A program made the position numbers and the translations under genes. The notes under the pieces are model-generated. The model did not search any database and was not told the DNA's origin. It worked only from the letters and a program-made list of their open reading frames with translations. Of a stretch of 64,000 nt of DNA, positions 34,928 to 53,431 are shown in pieces. Position 1 is the stretch's first letter. The number at the start of each line of letters is the position of its first letter. Origin of the DNA: Batkoa obscura (lineage: Eukaryota > Entomophthoromycota > Entomophthoromycetes > Entomophthorales > Batkoaceae); assembly GCA_030770535.1 (NCBI GenBank), contig JASVEC010000008.1, positions 930,001 to 994,000 of the forward strand, given 5' to 3'.

Positions 34928-36431
34928 TAGTAATTCAAAAATTTGGAGTTTTAGATTTTAAATTGATGACGAAATCTTATTAGAAATTTCAAATCATTCT
35001 TTGTTTTCAATAGATAATTTGCTGCTATTTTTAAAGTCAAGGTTCAAATATTATCTAAATCATATAATGAGTTGCTTTATATGGGGTTTACAAGAATCCC
35101 TGTTATTTTCATCACTGGCAAACGCTTTTGCCTATAACCCGAGCTGTAGGAAAATCGAATATTTGTTTTTTTAGTAGAAATAACTCATTTACAAAGTAAA
35201 AGCGCTACAATATTAGAAACTAAAAATCGCCTTCAAGGCTATCAAATATTAACAGCCATCGATATAAGCGCTAATATAACCTTTTATAGAATAAATATTG
35301 TAGTTTAAAATTGTACTATTAATGCCATAAAAAACTAACGAATTTTAAATATGTTTTTATTATCTATAATAAAATCAATTCAAATGTTGCTATTTTTAAC
35401 GAAAAATAAAATAAAAATAAAAATAAAAATACTTCTAATAGACAATTAATTGAAATATGCTATTTTCGTTAGTAATGTTAAACATTTGGTTTTGATAGCA
35501 ACTTTATAGTATTAAGTTATAAATAATAGAGTAAACCTAAAAAATCAAATTAATAATTAAAATACCTTAAATTTGGATCTTACAATATCTCATTTACCTG
35601 TTTTATCCGAAGCTACATTTTGATAAGTTTGGTATTAGTAGTATGTTAGTTATTGATTAAATAAAGCCAATAAGCTAGCACTTGTTATTATTATTTTATA
35701 TAAACAATTGTACAATTGTCATAGTCACTTTTGTTTTGAAAGATAAGAAATTAGTTTTATGAAATACATGTTGCTAAAAATAGAATATTGATAGTTATCG
35801 TGTTAAAATATATAAAATTATCAAAAAACATATAGGGATGTATTTTTTTGTTTAAGAATTCTACTAACAATCTTTGCGCTCTAACAATGTTTAAAAAATG
35901 GGAAAAGTGAAACCAAAAAAAACATCCCCACATATTTTATTCAAATACTGATGAAAAAAAATAAATAGCATCTAACATTTGCCCATGAAATAATAAGACT
36001 TTTATAAAAATAAGACTCTTTTTTTGTAACAAAATTTACATCTTTAGCTATAAGCATCGGAATGGCAGTATTGTCTGAATTATAGTGGTCTTATTATGTT
36101 TTCTATTTATCCTTTTTCATAATCCATCGCTCTATACCTTATATAACTTTTTTACTATTCTTTAAGCTACCCGCTAATAAGAACAAAGCATTATCAGTTT
36201 AAAGAATTCAGGAAAATTAATCAAAGATGGATTATATAAGAGTGTAAATAAAATCTAAGAGAATGTTTTTTTTAGACATTAAACAGGCAGAAAATTAACT
36301 CCATTTTCATAAAAACACCCTAACAAAAATGAAATTTTTACTTTTTACTTTTAGCAAAAAAGCACCACTAAATTTAAACATTTAACTTTAGAATAGTCAA
36401 AAATAAAACTGTTTTATCAAAAAACTAAAAA
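34928..36431. other. Gene-poor divergent spacer
   Basis: About 1.5 kb between the quinone oxidoreductase and DUS2 starts. Holds one family 1 repeat (35835-35929). No gene supported. Confidence 0.45.
35835..35929 (+). repeat. Family 1 MITE-like element, copy 5
   Basis: Begins GGGATGTATTTTTTTGTTTA and ends CCAAAAAAAACATCCCC, flanked by ATA on the left and ACATA on the right. One of the best-preserved copies. Confidence 0.9.
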
Positions 36432-38099
<1,668 letters not shown>

Positions 38100-38224
38100 C
38101 CTAATAAATTATTTTAATGTTACATATTATTTGATATTATCATTAGTATTAATCTTATTATTTAATGTTTAATTTAAATAAAACTCTTAAGATTATAATT
38201 TAAAAAAATTTATTTTAAAAAAAT

Positions 38225-39363
38225 TTAGCTGGTTTGGGCAAATTTGACACCTTTAGCAATGTTACCTTTAAGTTGAGAAACAGCTTCCTTAATTAAATCT
38301 TGTTCAAATGGAGTAATTTCACCAACTGGGTGGATCTTTTCTACACCATTTTTACCGAGTTCAACATTGGTAGCAAAGAATTCAGCACCATCTTCCTTGA
38401 AAATTGGAGATTCAACAAAAGCAGGTTCAATGATACCTTGCTTACCATCAAGAGCTTGTAAAAGGGAAGAAGTGAATCTAGCACCAGCGAAAGCCATTGA
38501 TAAAGTAGCTGAACCAGTACCATTTTTAGCTTTGACAACTTCATCACCACCAAATTGAACACGATGAGTTAAAGCTTTAAGTTCTTCGTCATTTAATTTA
38601 AGTCCAGAAACTTGAGAAAATAATGGTACAATAGTAGTACCGGAATGACCACCAATAACTGGTACATTGACTTCTTTTGGATCTTTCTTTAAATGTTCAG
38701 AAATAAATCTAGAAGCTCTAACGACATCTAAAGTAGTGACACCGAATAAACGTTTAGCATCATAAGCATTATGTTTCTTTAAAACTTCAGCTACAATTGG
38801 TACAGTGGAGTTAACGGGGTTAGAAATAATTAATAAATGAGCTTTTGGGCAATATTTGGCACAAGCAGAAGCTAAATCTCTTACAATAGAAGCATTGATG
38901 TTAAATAAATCATCACGAGTCATACCTGGTTTACGTGGTACACCAGCTGGGATAACAACAACATCACAGCCTTCTAAAGCATGTTTAAGGCCATCGTTTT
39001 CTCCAGTGAAACCTTTAACCTTTTGAAAAAGTTAAGATAAATTAATAAATTAATATTTTAAAAACTTACAGTTGAGTTGGTATTGATATGAGCTAAATCA
39101 GCAGCAACACCTGGGGTATTAACAATATCGTAAAGAGAAAGTTCAGTAACCAATGGGTTTTGTTTTAATAATAAAGATAATGGTTGACCAATACCACCAG
39201 CAGCTCCTAATACAGCTACTTTAGCAGCGTTCTATAAAAAAGAAATATTTATTAATATATTTGATAGTTTTTATGTTAATAGCTAATAACTTACAGCAAT
39301 GCTACTGGAGGAAAAGTTACGCTTAGATAAGCTAATAATGTTACGAAGACCAGTGTTAATCAT
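38225..39363 (-). CDS. MDH1: Malate dehydrogenase, mitochondrial
   Basis: NAD-dependent interconversion of malate and oxaloacetate in the TCA cycle. Three exons with introns near 39019-39069 and 39232-39294; about 335 residues. It starts [20 protein letters not shown], a typical matrix-targeting sequence, followed by [19 protein letters not shown] (NAD-binding glycine loop). The substrate loop is [20 protein letters not shown] with both arginines, then NPVNSTVPI and the catalytic-His segment [16 protein letters not shown]. The C-terminus FAQTS is not a peroxisomal signal. Secure assignment. Confidence 0.96.
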
Positions 39364-40154
39364 TTTATATAAGTTGTTTTTATAAAAATGAAATTGAATG
39401 ATTTTATAGTACGCTATTTAGCCTTTTTTCGAATGAGATCACGACTTTTGATTCTGTCCCATAAGTTATGATACGCTATCAGATGCTTAAGGTTTAGGAG
39501 ATGGAATTTAAGCCACATTTGCTGATGTTTTATTTGTTAACTTCTAAGAATTATAAATAGATAGAATATTCTATATGATGCTTTGTCGATCAAATCTTAT
39601 AAGATTATTACTACAAGTTGTAGTATATATTAAAATCTAGTGTATAATATGAAATGTAATATACAGTTTATAAGCTAAATATAGTAACTCTACTACTATT
39701 TAAGGATAATCAGTGGTTGATTGAATATTGAATATAAAAAAATGATATAATTTTAATATTGTGTTAATAATTGTATTAATTTTAAAAACGGATAATCTAT
39801 TTATCATATGGTGATGTTTTTTTTGGTTTCATTACTTTTTCCATTTTTTAGGCGCTACTTAAGCGAAAAGATTGTTAGTAAAATTCTTAAACAAAAAAAT
39901 ACATCCCTATATAGAATTCTTTTTGATATTTTATTAATAGCTATTCTCAACAACAAAATATAGGTATACTCTTTAAAGTTAGAAAAATTGTAGTAATATT
40001 AAATTATAAACTCATTATAAATTTTATTCCTAATTTTAATTCTTCTATCAAAAAATTAAAACAATTATCAAAATAGTATCGAAAAGATAGGGGGTAAGAT
40101 GCAAAAGCATCAAAAGATAGATTTTATAAAAAAGGAGCGTTAGAAATCAAAAAA
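39364..40154. other. Intergenic spacer with a family 1 repeat
   Basis: Between the malate dehydrogenase start and the end of the Hog1-type kinase gene. Contains repeat copy 6 (39810-39907); otherwise no feature recognised. Confidence 0.45.
39810..39907 (-). repeat. Family 1 MITE-like element, copy 6
   Basis: Begins GGTGATGTTTTTTTTGGTTT and ends CAAAAAAATACATCCCT, flanked by CATAT and ATATA. Reverse orientation relative to copy 1; interior GCGCTACTTAAGCGAAAAGA. Confidence 0.88.
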
Positions 40155-41868
<1,714 letters not shown>

Positions 41869-42827
41869 ATTTGTTTTAGAAACTTAAAGTAAAAAAATAG
41901 AAATTTATTAACATCACTGCTTTATTTATATAACTTTTTCTCATCCTTTTTTTTGTGGTGAACTTAAGTTTCATTGGTTCATCAAAATACTATCCAGTAA
42001 CTGTTTTTTTACCAAGTTTTGTGAACTAAAAAGGATTTAGTAAAGTTTAATTTAAATCTTTAGATTATGTTAGAGTTACTAAGATTTATAAGAAGAATAA
42101 ATCATTAATTTTAAACTTATAAAATATAGTCTAGCATTTAATACTATTCTAACCTATACTCTCATACACAATACAATCCCATCCACAACACCTATCCTCC
42201 TCTTACTCCTCACTTTGAATATAGGCTATTTAATTTAAGCATTTAATTCCTTTCTACCAATCAATTATTATTAACTTCTATTCAATTTGTAAGGTAATTT
42301 TATTAGATAAAGTTTGTCCATGGTTAAGTGTTAATTATGAAATCATCAAGGATTAAGAAATTAAATTTCGGTCTGAAATAGGAACTTGAGTCTGAAATTC
42401 ATCTTTCAAAGTGGAAATTACATCACTATTTTGTTAGTATTCTCGTTTTAAAAAATTTAAAAGTGGAGAGGATAAAGTGTACCGATTAAATGAATTGGGT
42501 ACTACAAGTTTAAGTTAATATTCTTTGTATGGCTTAACTATTATATAAATCACTCTACAATGTGTTAATTATTATATCTTGTTCAATATTAATGTTTTAA
42601 AGGGCTGAGTTTAAATCTATTTTTAATGTAAGTCAAGTTGAATATTAATGTTTTTAATTAAATTAAATTAAGTCTAATTAAATATTTAATTAATATAAAC
42701 ATATGCACTCTCATATTTTATAATGGTGCAAATATTAACTTTTATAAATGAATGTCTTAGCTTTAAAATGTTTATTTTAAATTTTAATTTCAATTTAGTT
42801 ACTTAATACATTCGATCAATAGTATAT

Positions 42828-42926
42828 GAGGATGTTTTTGATTTCATCACTTTTTCTATTTTTTAAGCGTTGTTTAAGCGAAAAGATTGTTAGTAAAATT
42901 CTTAAACAAAAAAATACATGCTGTCC
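42828..42926 (-). repeat. Family 1 MITE-like element, copy 7
   Basis: Begins GAGGATGTTTTTGATTTCAT and ends AAAAAAATACATGCTGTCC. Reverse orientation. The far terminus carries a short insertion, so it is older or rearranged. Confidence 0.83.
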
Positions 42927-43232
42927 ATATATTAGATAAATTTTCTGTAAGATAAAAATAAATTATAATTATGAACATATTAGAATTTTATTGTTTTTTT
43001 GGAGTTTATTAAGAGGTAGCATTTGTTATAAATCACTTATATCTACGAATAAATTAAATTTGTGAATACTATTATTTTAATTATTGAGATATTTAATTTA
43101 TTTATTTATTTATAAAAATTTAAAATTAAATTAATTAAAATACACTTTTTAAATAAAATAAAATGGAATATTTGAAATAAAGTATGATATAATATTTAAA
43201 ATCATGGTACTTTATTAATATCAAATGTTCAT

Positions 43233-43382
43233 TTATAAAGCTTTATTTGAATTAAAATAAACTGGTCTAAGCTTACCTTTACAAAGGTAATCGTTTTTAC
43301 AAGGGGTATATTTGAAGCCTCTCATACTTTTTTCTTGCACTGATGAAGCTTTTTTATAGTCATCAACTTTTGGTCCATTCAT
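43233..43382 (-). CDS. Possible short peptide or exon
   Basis: A 49-codon frame starting MNGPKVDDYKKASSVQEKSM. It contains FKYTPCKNDYLCK, then a GTAAGC that could be a donor. GC content is above its surroundings, the only reason to list it. No homologue recognised and no promoter or second exon identified. Confidence 0.22.
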   Translation of the reverse strand: MNGPKVDDYKKASSVQEKSMRGFKYTPCKNDYLCKGKLRPVYFNSNKAL

Positions 43383-44244
43383 TGTTATGCAATATTTTTA
43401 ATGCTAATGTATATCGCTCTACTGTTGTTTCCTTTTGTTTTTTATTTGAAATAATTTATATAAAGCAAAATACAAATTAGTAGTATAGTTTGTTATAAAC
43501 AAAAACTACAACTTTTACATTAGAGTACTTTCCTCTAGTATATGAACTTTTTTTAGTCTTTTTTATCTTAACAATTCAATCTTCTCCCTTTCTCTGTTGC
43601 TAGACTTTCTAATCAATAATCTATTTAAAAGTCCTTCGATTCCTTCTTAGTCTTGTTAAAAAACATATAATATTTTGGATGGTTTCATTGTTTTATAAAT
43701 AAAATAGAACTGTAAAATATTAGTTTATAATATTATAAAACCGAAAATCACAAGTTTGAACTATTTTAGTAATTACAATTACTTTTACATAACGTTTGAT
43801 AAATGATTCTATTATTACTGACTTTGATTTTACTAGCTTTGTTGCTGTTTTTTTAACTAAGACAAGCCAATATCGAAAAGATATTATCACTCAACTCTAA
43901 TTATCAATCAAAGGAGAGAAAAGAAAAAGAAATCAAAATAATTGTAAGAAAATTACATAAAAAACAAAAGGATTATTCTATAAATTTGATTATTATTACA
44001 ACTTTATATTACAGACTATCAATGAATATCTTAACATGATTTAATATTTTCACAAGAAATGACCATAATCACTTAAAAACAGTTTAAAGAACAACAAATC
44101 AATTAGACAATGCAAAAATTCCAACCCTATCATTTGTTGAAAAATTCGAATAAAAATAGTTTCAACTATTCAATATTACTCATAGTATAAAATAAAATAA
44201 AATAATTTCCTTAAAGAATATTACTATTTTTTCTTAATACAGTT

Positions 44245-44930
44245 ATGATTTATCAATACTATCAGCGTTTAGTTCACTTCTCCAAAACCAATCCCGTAAT
44301 TACATTAACTATCACAAATATGGGACTTGCCGCGATAGCGGATATAACTGCTCAATCGGTCGCCAATTTAGATAAAGAGTTTAATATAGTAAGTCATCAA
44401 CCATTTGATGCCTATCGTTTTATGAGATTTGTATTATATCAGGGGGCATTTGCGCCTATTTGTTATAAATGGTATTCTATATTAGATAAAAGTATACCAG
44501 TTAAAGTGGCAAGTGAGTTACCTAGTAATACCAAAAAATTTAGTAGCTTTCAAAATATTTATCAACCAGTATTAAAACGAGTCTTTGCAGATCAATTGTT
44601 TTTTGCTCCATTGGCAGTAGGTTGTTTCTTTTTAGTTATGCCATTATTAGAAGGAGGCAATTGGTTACAGATTAAAACGAAATTTAATGAAGTAAGTCAA
44701 AAGATTTAATTATTTAAATTTAATTAATAATAATAATTTTTATTTAGTTATACTATCCAACTTTGTTAGATAATTGGAAAGTATGGCCTTTATTTCAATT
44801 AGTAAATTTTTGTTATGTACCCTTATTTTTCCGTTTACCTTTTGCTTCCATTATGGGTATCTTTTGGAATACTTATCTTTCTATGGTTAATGCTCAAAGC
44901 CCACCATTTTCAACTGAAAATGTCAATTAA
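44245..44930 (+). CDS. SYM1: Mpv17/PMP22-family protein (Sym1-like)
   Basis: Small channel-like protein of the mitochondrial inner or peroxisomal membrane. Two exons, 44245 to about 44693 and about 44750-44930; about 209 residues. Four hydrophobic segments are visible. Family features are: the N-terminal QYYQRLVHFSKTNPVITLTI, GLAAIADITAQ with the conserved D/Q, MRFVLYQGAFAPICYKWYSI, RVFADQLFFAPLAVGCFFL, and at the C-terminus NWKVWPLFQLVNFCYVPLFF then FWNTYLSM. The WK.WP.....NF..VP signature makes this secure. Expected role is membrane homeostasis under stress; the organelle cannot be fixed from sequence. Confidence 0.93.
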
Positions 44931-44995
44931 ATTAAAAATAAAGTTTGATTTTTTTTTAAATATTTTTATATGAATTAATAAGTTTTAATGTTAAT

Positions 44996-45368
44996 TTATT
45001 TTTTAAAAAACATTCTTCCCCAAGTTTTCTTTAATACACTTTCTTTAACCTTATAATGCCATACCCATCGTGCTGCTTTTTGTAAAGCTAACTCATAATC
45101 ATGATATTCAAATGGAAAATTGAATTTAATAAAATTGTTGTCAATTAATTCCATATAATATTTAGATAATATTTCTTTCATTTGTCTATTTAAAAAAAAT
45201 ACATTAACAATTTTACTTTGATATAAGAAATAGAATTAAAACTTACAAATTAACATGCGATAAAACTTTATTATACAAATCTAATACAAACGCTACAACT
45301 ATGAAGGTACCAAGTAATAAAGGAACTAAAACCAAGTCTAATGGACTAACGTAATATAACTGTATCAT
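44996..45368 (-). CDS. Small single-pass membrane protein, orphan
   Basis: Exons 45247-45368 and 44996-45185 join in phase to 103 residues. The N-terminus has one strong hydrophobic helix (LDLVLVPLLLGTFIVVAFVL) after MIQLYYVSP. It is followed by a soluble basic tail with YHDYELALQKAARWVWHYKV. It is convergent with the Sym1-like gene, which ends 65 bp away. Not recognised; a mitochondrial or ER tail-anchored-like accessory protein is possible but not shown. Confidence 0.6.
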
Positions 45369-46003
45369 TTTTTTAAATATTGAAAAGTAAAAAGTAGTCA
45401 CAATAGAATGCAAATTATAGTAAGTTATAGCCAGTAAAACTATTGGCTGTAGAAAGGTTTGGCTTTCTTTAGATTATTAAAAGCTGTCATTATCATGGTA
45501 TTTTAACATCATATTATGAGACTAATTTCAAACTATTTATTCATATAAACTCCATAAACTATTTATAAATCAATATTAATAAGATTTTATAAAAGAGTAC
45601 CTATTTTAATATGAATTATTGAATAATAAAATTTACGCTTTAATTCTTACTCAACTCAAATAGAGAATCATTTTTAATTTAACTAATAAATTGTTTGATT
45701 TTTTCTATATAAAAAATGAATAAAAATGAAATTAAAAAACATCACCCCAGAATTAAGTTATGGTAGACTATAAATCGAACTGATCAAATCAAACTCAATT
45801 TAGATTTTAAATTCTCATAAATCCCTATCACATGATACATATCGCCAACTAACTTGAATTGATTGGATTAGTTTTAAAGCATAAATTTAGTTTACTGGCT
45901 CAAGTAAAGTTCGAAATTCAACGATTTCGTAAGTGGCATTTAAAATCAAATAAAATCAAATTAGCAAAAAATAAAACCTTTAGTTTTTATTAATCTTAGT
46001 TCA
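45369..46003. other. Divergent intergenic spacer with repeat fragment
   Basis: Holds a possible end fragment of the family 1 repeat at about 45724-45751 (AAATGAAATTAAAAAACATC, then ACCCC). No gene seen. Confidence 0.4.
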
Positions 46004-48848
<2,845 letters not shown>

Positions 48849-49485
48849 TTTAGTTGGATTTTATGGTTTTTTATAAAAAATATATCATAATTTTTTACTT
48901 GGTTTATTTCTATAGGGTCTTATTTATCTTTTTATTTTACTTTTTTTGTATTTTTAAAATTATGTTTTATAAAAAGTTAAGACTTTATCTATAAATTTAT
49001 CGAATTATTTTTCCTTTTTAAATTAATTTAAAGTAGCTTTGAACCTTTATAAATAAAACTGAGGTTGAATCCTTTAATGTATTAAATTATAAATATAAGT
49101 TTTGGTACTCTATTTAAATAAAATTTAAAATAAACAAGTAGACGCATACAATTTAAACAAGATATAGAGATGTATTTTTTGCTTAAGAATTCTACTACCA
49201 GTTTTTCCACTCAAATAGTACTTAAAAGATGGAAAAAGTGCTGAAACCAAAAAAAACATCCCCATATTATTTCTATAAAAATTTATTTAAAATAATCATA
49301 ATTTTATATTAACAAAAATACAAACAATAGATTACTGTTACCAATAATAGTATCTTAAGGGTTTATTTTAATTCTATAAAAGAGTGAGCAATTGAATTCA
49401 AAGATAATTGAAAATATAAAAATTAAATTTTATAAACAACAATGTTGCTCATAAACCCAATATCAGGGACGACTACTTTATATAT
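48849..49485. other. Convergent intergenic spacer with a family 1 repeat
   Basis: Lies between the 3' ends of PCCA and the helicase gene. Contains repeat copy 8 and A/T runs suited to 3'-end formation. No gene. Confidence 0.45.
49167..49263 (+). repeat. Family 1 MITE-like element, copy 8
   Basis: Begins GAGATGTATTTTTTGCTTAA and ends CCAAAAAAAACATCCCC, flanked by GATATA and ATATT. Forward orientation. Confidence 0.88.
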
Positions 49486-50843
49486 TTAATGGTCAATTTT
49501 ATCCACTATAAAACATTAAATCAATAAAAAAATGCTAATATAAGAATAATAAAAATAACTTACATTTCATTGGCATCTCATCAATTTGAGTAGCATAATA
49601 TTGTTCAATTTCTCTTAAAGCTTTAACATCTTCATCACGAACAAAATTAATAGCAACACCTTTTCTACCAAATCGACCAGAACGGCCAATACTAAAAAAA
49701 TAAATTTATAATTATAATCAATATATAATTAAAATAATTACCGATGGATATAATTTTCACGATTGGTAGGGAGATCATAATTAATAACTAAAGAAACTTG
49801 TTGAACATCAATACCTCTAGCCCAAACATCAGTAGTAATTAAAACTCTTGATTTAGCTAATCGAAATTCAGACATAATATAGTCTCTTTCTTTTTGGGGC
49901 ATTTCACCATGCATCGAAGTAACTGAAAAATTAGCTTCCGTCATTTTTTGAGTTAAAAACTCAACCTTACGACGAGTATTACAAAAGATAACTGCTTGAG
50001 AGATTGTAATTGAATCATATAAATCAGTTAAGGTATCAAATTTCCATTCTTCTTTTTCAACGCTAATAAAAAATTGTTTAATCCCTTCCAAAGTAAGTTC
50101 ATCACGTTTGACTAATATCCTTATTGGTTCCGTCATAAATTTGCTTGTCATTGATAAAACATCATGTGGAAGGGTAGCAGATAATACAACAACTTGGCAA
50201 GAAGGTGGTAAAAAGCGATAAATATTATAAATTTGTTCTTTAAATCCTTGATTTAATAATTCATCAGCTTCATCAAGTACTAACATTTTTATATTTTTAA
50301 CTCTTAAACTACGACGCTTAATCATATCGTGTACACGTCCAGGGGTGCCAGATACTACATGTTGTCCATATTCTAATTTTTTAATATCATCCCCAACACT
50401 AGTTCCTCCAATACATGCATGACATTGGACATTCATATAATCCCCTAAAGCCAAAAGTACATTTTTAATTTGTACAGCTAATTCTCGAGTGGGTGAAAGT
50501 ACTAATGCTTGTGCATCTCTTAAAGAAGTATCGATACGTTGTAAAATCGAAATGGAAAAAGTACCAGTTTTACCAGTACCTGATTGAGCTTGAGCAATGA
50601 CATCACGTCCACTTACAATTGGGGCAATAGCTCTCTGTTGAATTGCGGATGGTTTTTCAAAGTCTATTTGATTTGAATTTAAATATATAAAATAAAATAA
50701 ACTTAAATAATAAACTTACTATATGCAAAGATACCTCTTAAAAGATCTTCTTTTAAATTTAAATCATCGAAGGAAGATACAACCTTTACAGATTCACTTG
50801 TCTCAAATTCCAATTTTTCATCTCGGCTATGATTATAACCCAT
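49486..50843 (-). CDS. FAL1: DEAD-box ATP-dependent RNA helicase, eIF4A-III/Fal1 type
   Basis: eIF4A-III is the RNA-clamping core of the exon junction complex; the yeast relative Fal1 acts in 18S rRNA maturation. Four exons, about 400 residues. Starts [20 protein letters not shown]. Motifs: Q-motif region [13 protein letters not shown], motif [24 protein letters not shown] in [12 protein letters not shown], and [20 protein letters not shown]. The DVWARG version of motif V distinguishes eIF4A-III from eIF4A (DLLARG). Motif [15 protein letters not shown] spans an intron. It ends with IDEMPM followed by LDKIDH in my splice model, where relatives end NVADLI, so the last exon is uncertain. An intron-rich genome favours the exon-junction role (inference). 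Confidence 0.93.
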
Positions 50844-51535
50844 TTTTAAACTTTTAATTGTAAAAAAAGTAAAATTTTGAAATTCATCATTTTTTACTCT
50901 AAAAGCTTCGATAGAAATTGAACCAATTAAATCAAATTAAAATATTAGAAAGCACACTCAAAAATAAATTTGTTAGGTTGGCAATTTTGAAATTTTTTAG
51001 TAGAAATAGTTATTTGATAATTTTTGTTTTTATTGTATTAAACAAAACATTGGTATGTTATATTTTAAAGGCAATTAAAAGAAGCTTCTAACTTTTTAAA
51101 GTCCTTAAAAAGAAATTTAAACTAAGCTATAGCTTGGTAAAAATTATAAATTAAATTGTTTTGTTGGAATTTAAACATAACTAAACGCTACAATAAGTCT
51201 AATATCTGAGTAAGAAAACATAATAAAATATAAAATGTAATAAATTCATTATTCCTCTTCATAAATATTTATTCTGATTTATAAAATATAACTTCTCGTA
51301 AGCTTTTTAAAAACATTGACGAATACTTGAAAAAAGTAAAAAAGTAAAATTCAGCCTTAAATCGATTATGAACAACTAACCAATAACATTTTAACTCAAA
51401 GCTGTGGAGCAAGACGCTTTTAGCTTATGAAAATAAAATGTCAACAAATCAAAATGATGCAAAATGATTTAAGGATTAATCAAAAGCATTAAATTAAACA
51501 GATATTTTAGAACTAAAAACTCCACTTTAAAATTT
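50844..51535. other. Divergent intergenic spacer
   Basis: Shared upstream region of the helicase (-) and Dsk2-type (+) genes. AT-rich. No repeat copy recognised. Confidence 0.45.
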
Positions 51536-53431
51536 ATGGATTTAGCTAATATTATTATAAGGAGATCGGGTAACACCCCAGATTTCAATATATCAATTTC
51601 ACCTTCCAACACAACTGTATCCGAATTTAAAAATTTATTAGAATCGAATGGTATACCTGCAAACGGTCATAGACTTATTCATATCGGGGTTATATTAAAA
51701 GACGAAACACTGCTTGAAGAATATAGTATGTAATTTTTAATCAATTAATTTATTTAACCCTTTTAAAGATGTTAGAGATGGAAGTATCATACATTTGATT
51801 AAGCTTGCTCAAAGTAACCAACAAACTGTGGCTCCAAATGCTCCAATAAAGCAACCTCAAGAATCCGATGATTTTAGTATGAAGAAATTAGGCTCAAATC
51901 CATTGATGAAAGTAAAAAATTTGATTGAAAATAGATTTAATGTTTTAATGTGATTTTAGCGCTTTTTAGATAACCCTGATTTATTAAAAGCAATGATAAT
52001 GTCGAATCCACAAGTAAAAGATATTATAGAAAGGAATCCAGAATATTCTTCTATTTTTACGGACCCTTCGTTTTTACGTCAAGTAATTTTATTTTGTCAA
52101 AAAAAAAGGATCAATATACTAACTTAAAAAAGGGGTTTGAAATGGCTAGTAATCCAGATAAAATGAAGGAGGTACTACGTAATAATGATCTTGCGATATC
52201 AAGCCTAGAAATGCAACCTGGAGGATTTAATCATTTAAAGAAACTTTATAAAAGTATTCATGAACCAATTAATAAAACTAAAGTAATAGATCATCGTTAA
52301 TATAGGATACTAATTAAGTATGTTAGACTGATTCATCAACTGAAGAAAAGAATATGCGATTTGCTAAAATGTTTGGAGTAAAAGAAAAAGAAAGTGAGTT
52401 TAAATAGCATCCGTTGAATATAATTTAATCTTTTTTTAGTAAAAACTATAAATTCTGATCCACTCCCAAATCCATGGAAAGCACCCGTGAAGCAACCAAG
52501 TGCAAGGACTCTCCCTGATTTTTCATGTAATTTATATAAACTATAGTAATTAAAATATTTATCTTTGTGTAGCAATGACTCCGGGATCCCTTTTTCCATC
52601 GTCATCTAGAGATATAGGGGGTAGAGGTATAGATATATGTCCAGGCTTTTAATTTACGCTAATACTTTAACTAGATTCTAGTATATTTGGACCTGAAAGT
52701 TCAGGGTCTAGAGGTGCAGAAAGAGGTAAATTCATATGATAGCTTTTATATTGTATATTAACACTTCAATTAGGGCCTGAGGTATATTTAGTATTACTAT
52801 GATAAATTGTGATAATATTAACAAGTTAAAAGTGGCTAAAAAATTTTGGACAATCAATTAGAGCAAACATGGATCAAGATGTCGCTGGTACTTCGAGTTC
52901 TACTTCGACTTCAAAGAGTCAAGCAATACAAGATGCAATTAAAAAAAGAGAAAAAGATATTATAAACGGATTAAACGAAATGAAATTAATCCAACAGCAA
53001 TCTAATAGTAATAATGTTAAATTGCCTAATCTTTCTGAACTTGTTCCAGAAGGTAATATTCACATTTTAAAGGCAGAATACTTTATTGATATAAATTTAA
53101 GTGGAAGAAGACCCTATAACAAAAGAATATCGATTTAAAGCGGGCGGAAGTGATATGCCAGATCGTGAGTTTATTGAACGTTATGAGTAAACCTTATTGA
53201 TTTTATTTTATATTTATAATTAATATTATTAGAGAAAAACTTAAAGCACGATTTAGGGTACAACTTGAAAGAATGAATGAAATGGGATTTCAAGATCTTC
53301 ATGAGAATTTAACGTAAAAATGTATTTAATTATAAAGTAATAGTATTAATATTTTAAATAGTATGCTATTAGCTACCGACGGGGATGTAGATTCTGCGAT
53401 TGAAAAGCTTATAGAGGATGATATATTCTAA
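51536..53431 (+). CDS. DSK2: Ubiquilin/Dsk2-type ubiquitin receptor (UBL-STI1-UBA)
   Basis: Shuttles ubiquitinated proteins to the proteasome. About a dozen exons. The N-terminal ubiquitin-like domain starts DLANIIIRRSGNTPDFNISI and continues SEFKNLLESNGIP and VRDGSIIHLIKL. The STI1-type block is AMIMSNPQVKDIIERNPEYS, then MASNPDKMKEVLRNNDLAIS and SSLEMQPGGFNHLKKLYKS. A Pro/Ser linker follows (SDPLPNPWKAPVKQPSA). The C-terminal UBA domain is RFRVQLERMNEMGFQDLHEN, then DGDVDSAIEKL, ending TAA 53429-53431. Odd point: between linker and UBA lies an unfamiliar segment, TSTSKSQAIQDAIKKREKDI to YRFKAGGSDMPDREFIERYE (about 52869-53188). It can be spliced in frame only with an acceptor at TTAGAG (about 52857-52862). 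An alternative is two abutting genes. Confidence 0.85.

Larger units (their letters stand above)
41869..44244. other. Gene-poor stretch
   Basis: About 2.4 kb with one family 1 repeat (42828-42926), the recurring 16-mer AAGTGGAGAGGATAAA (42461-42476) and a weak 49-codon minus-strand frame (43233-43382). No solid gene. Confidence 0.45.

Noticed and set aside
45724-45751. Tenth copy of the family 1 repeat
   Set aside because: Only the terminal AAAAAACATCACCCC side is similar; the interior and other terminus are missing. Could be a fragment or chance.
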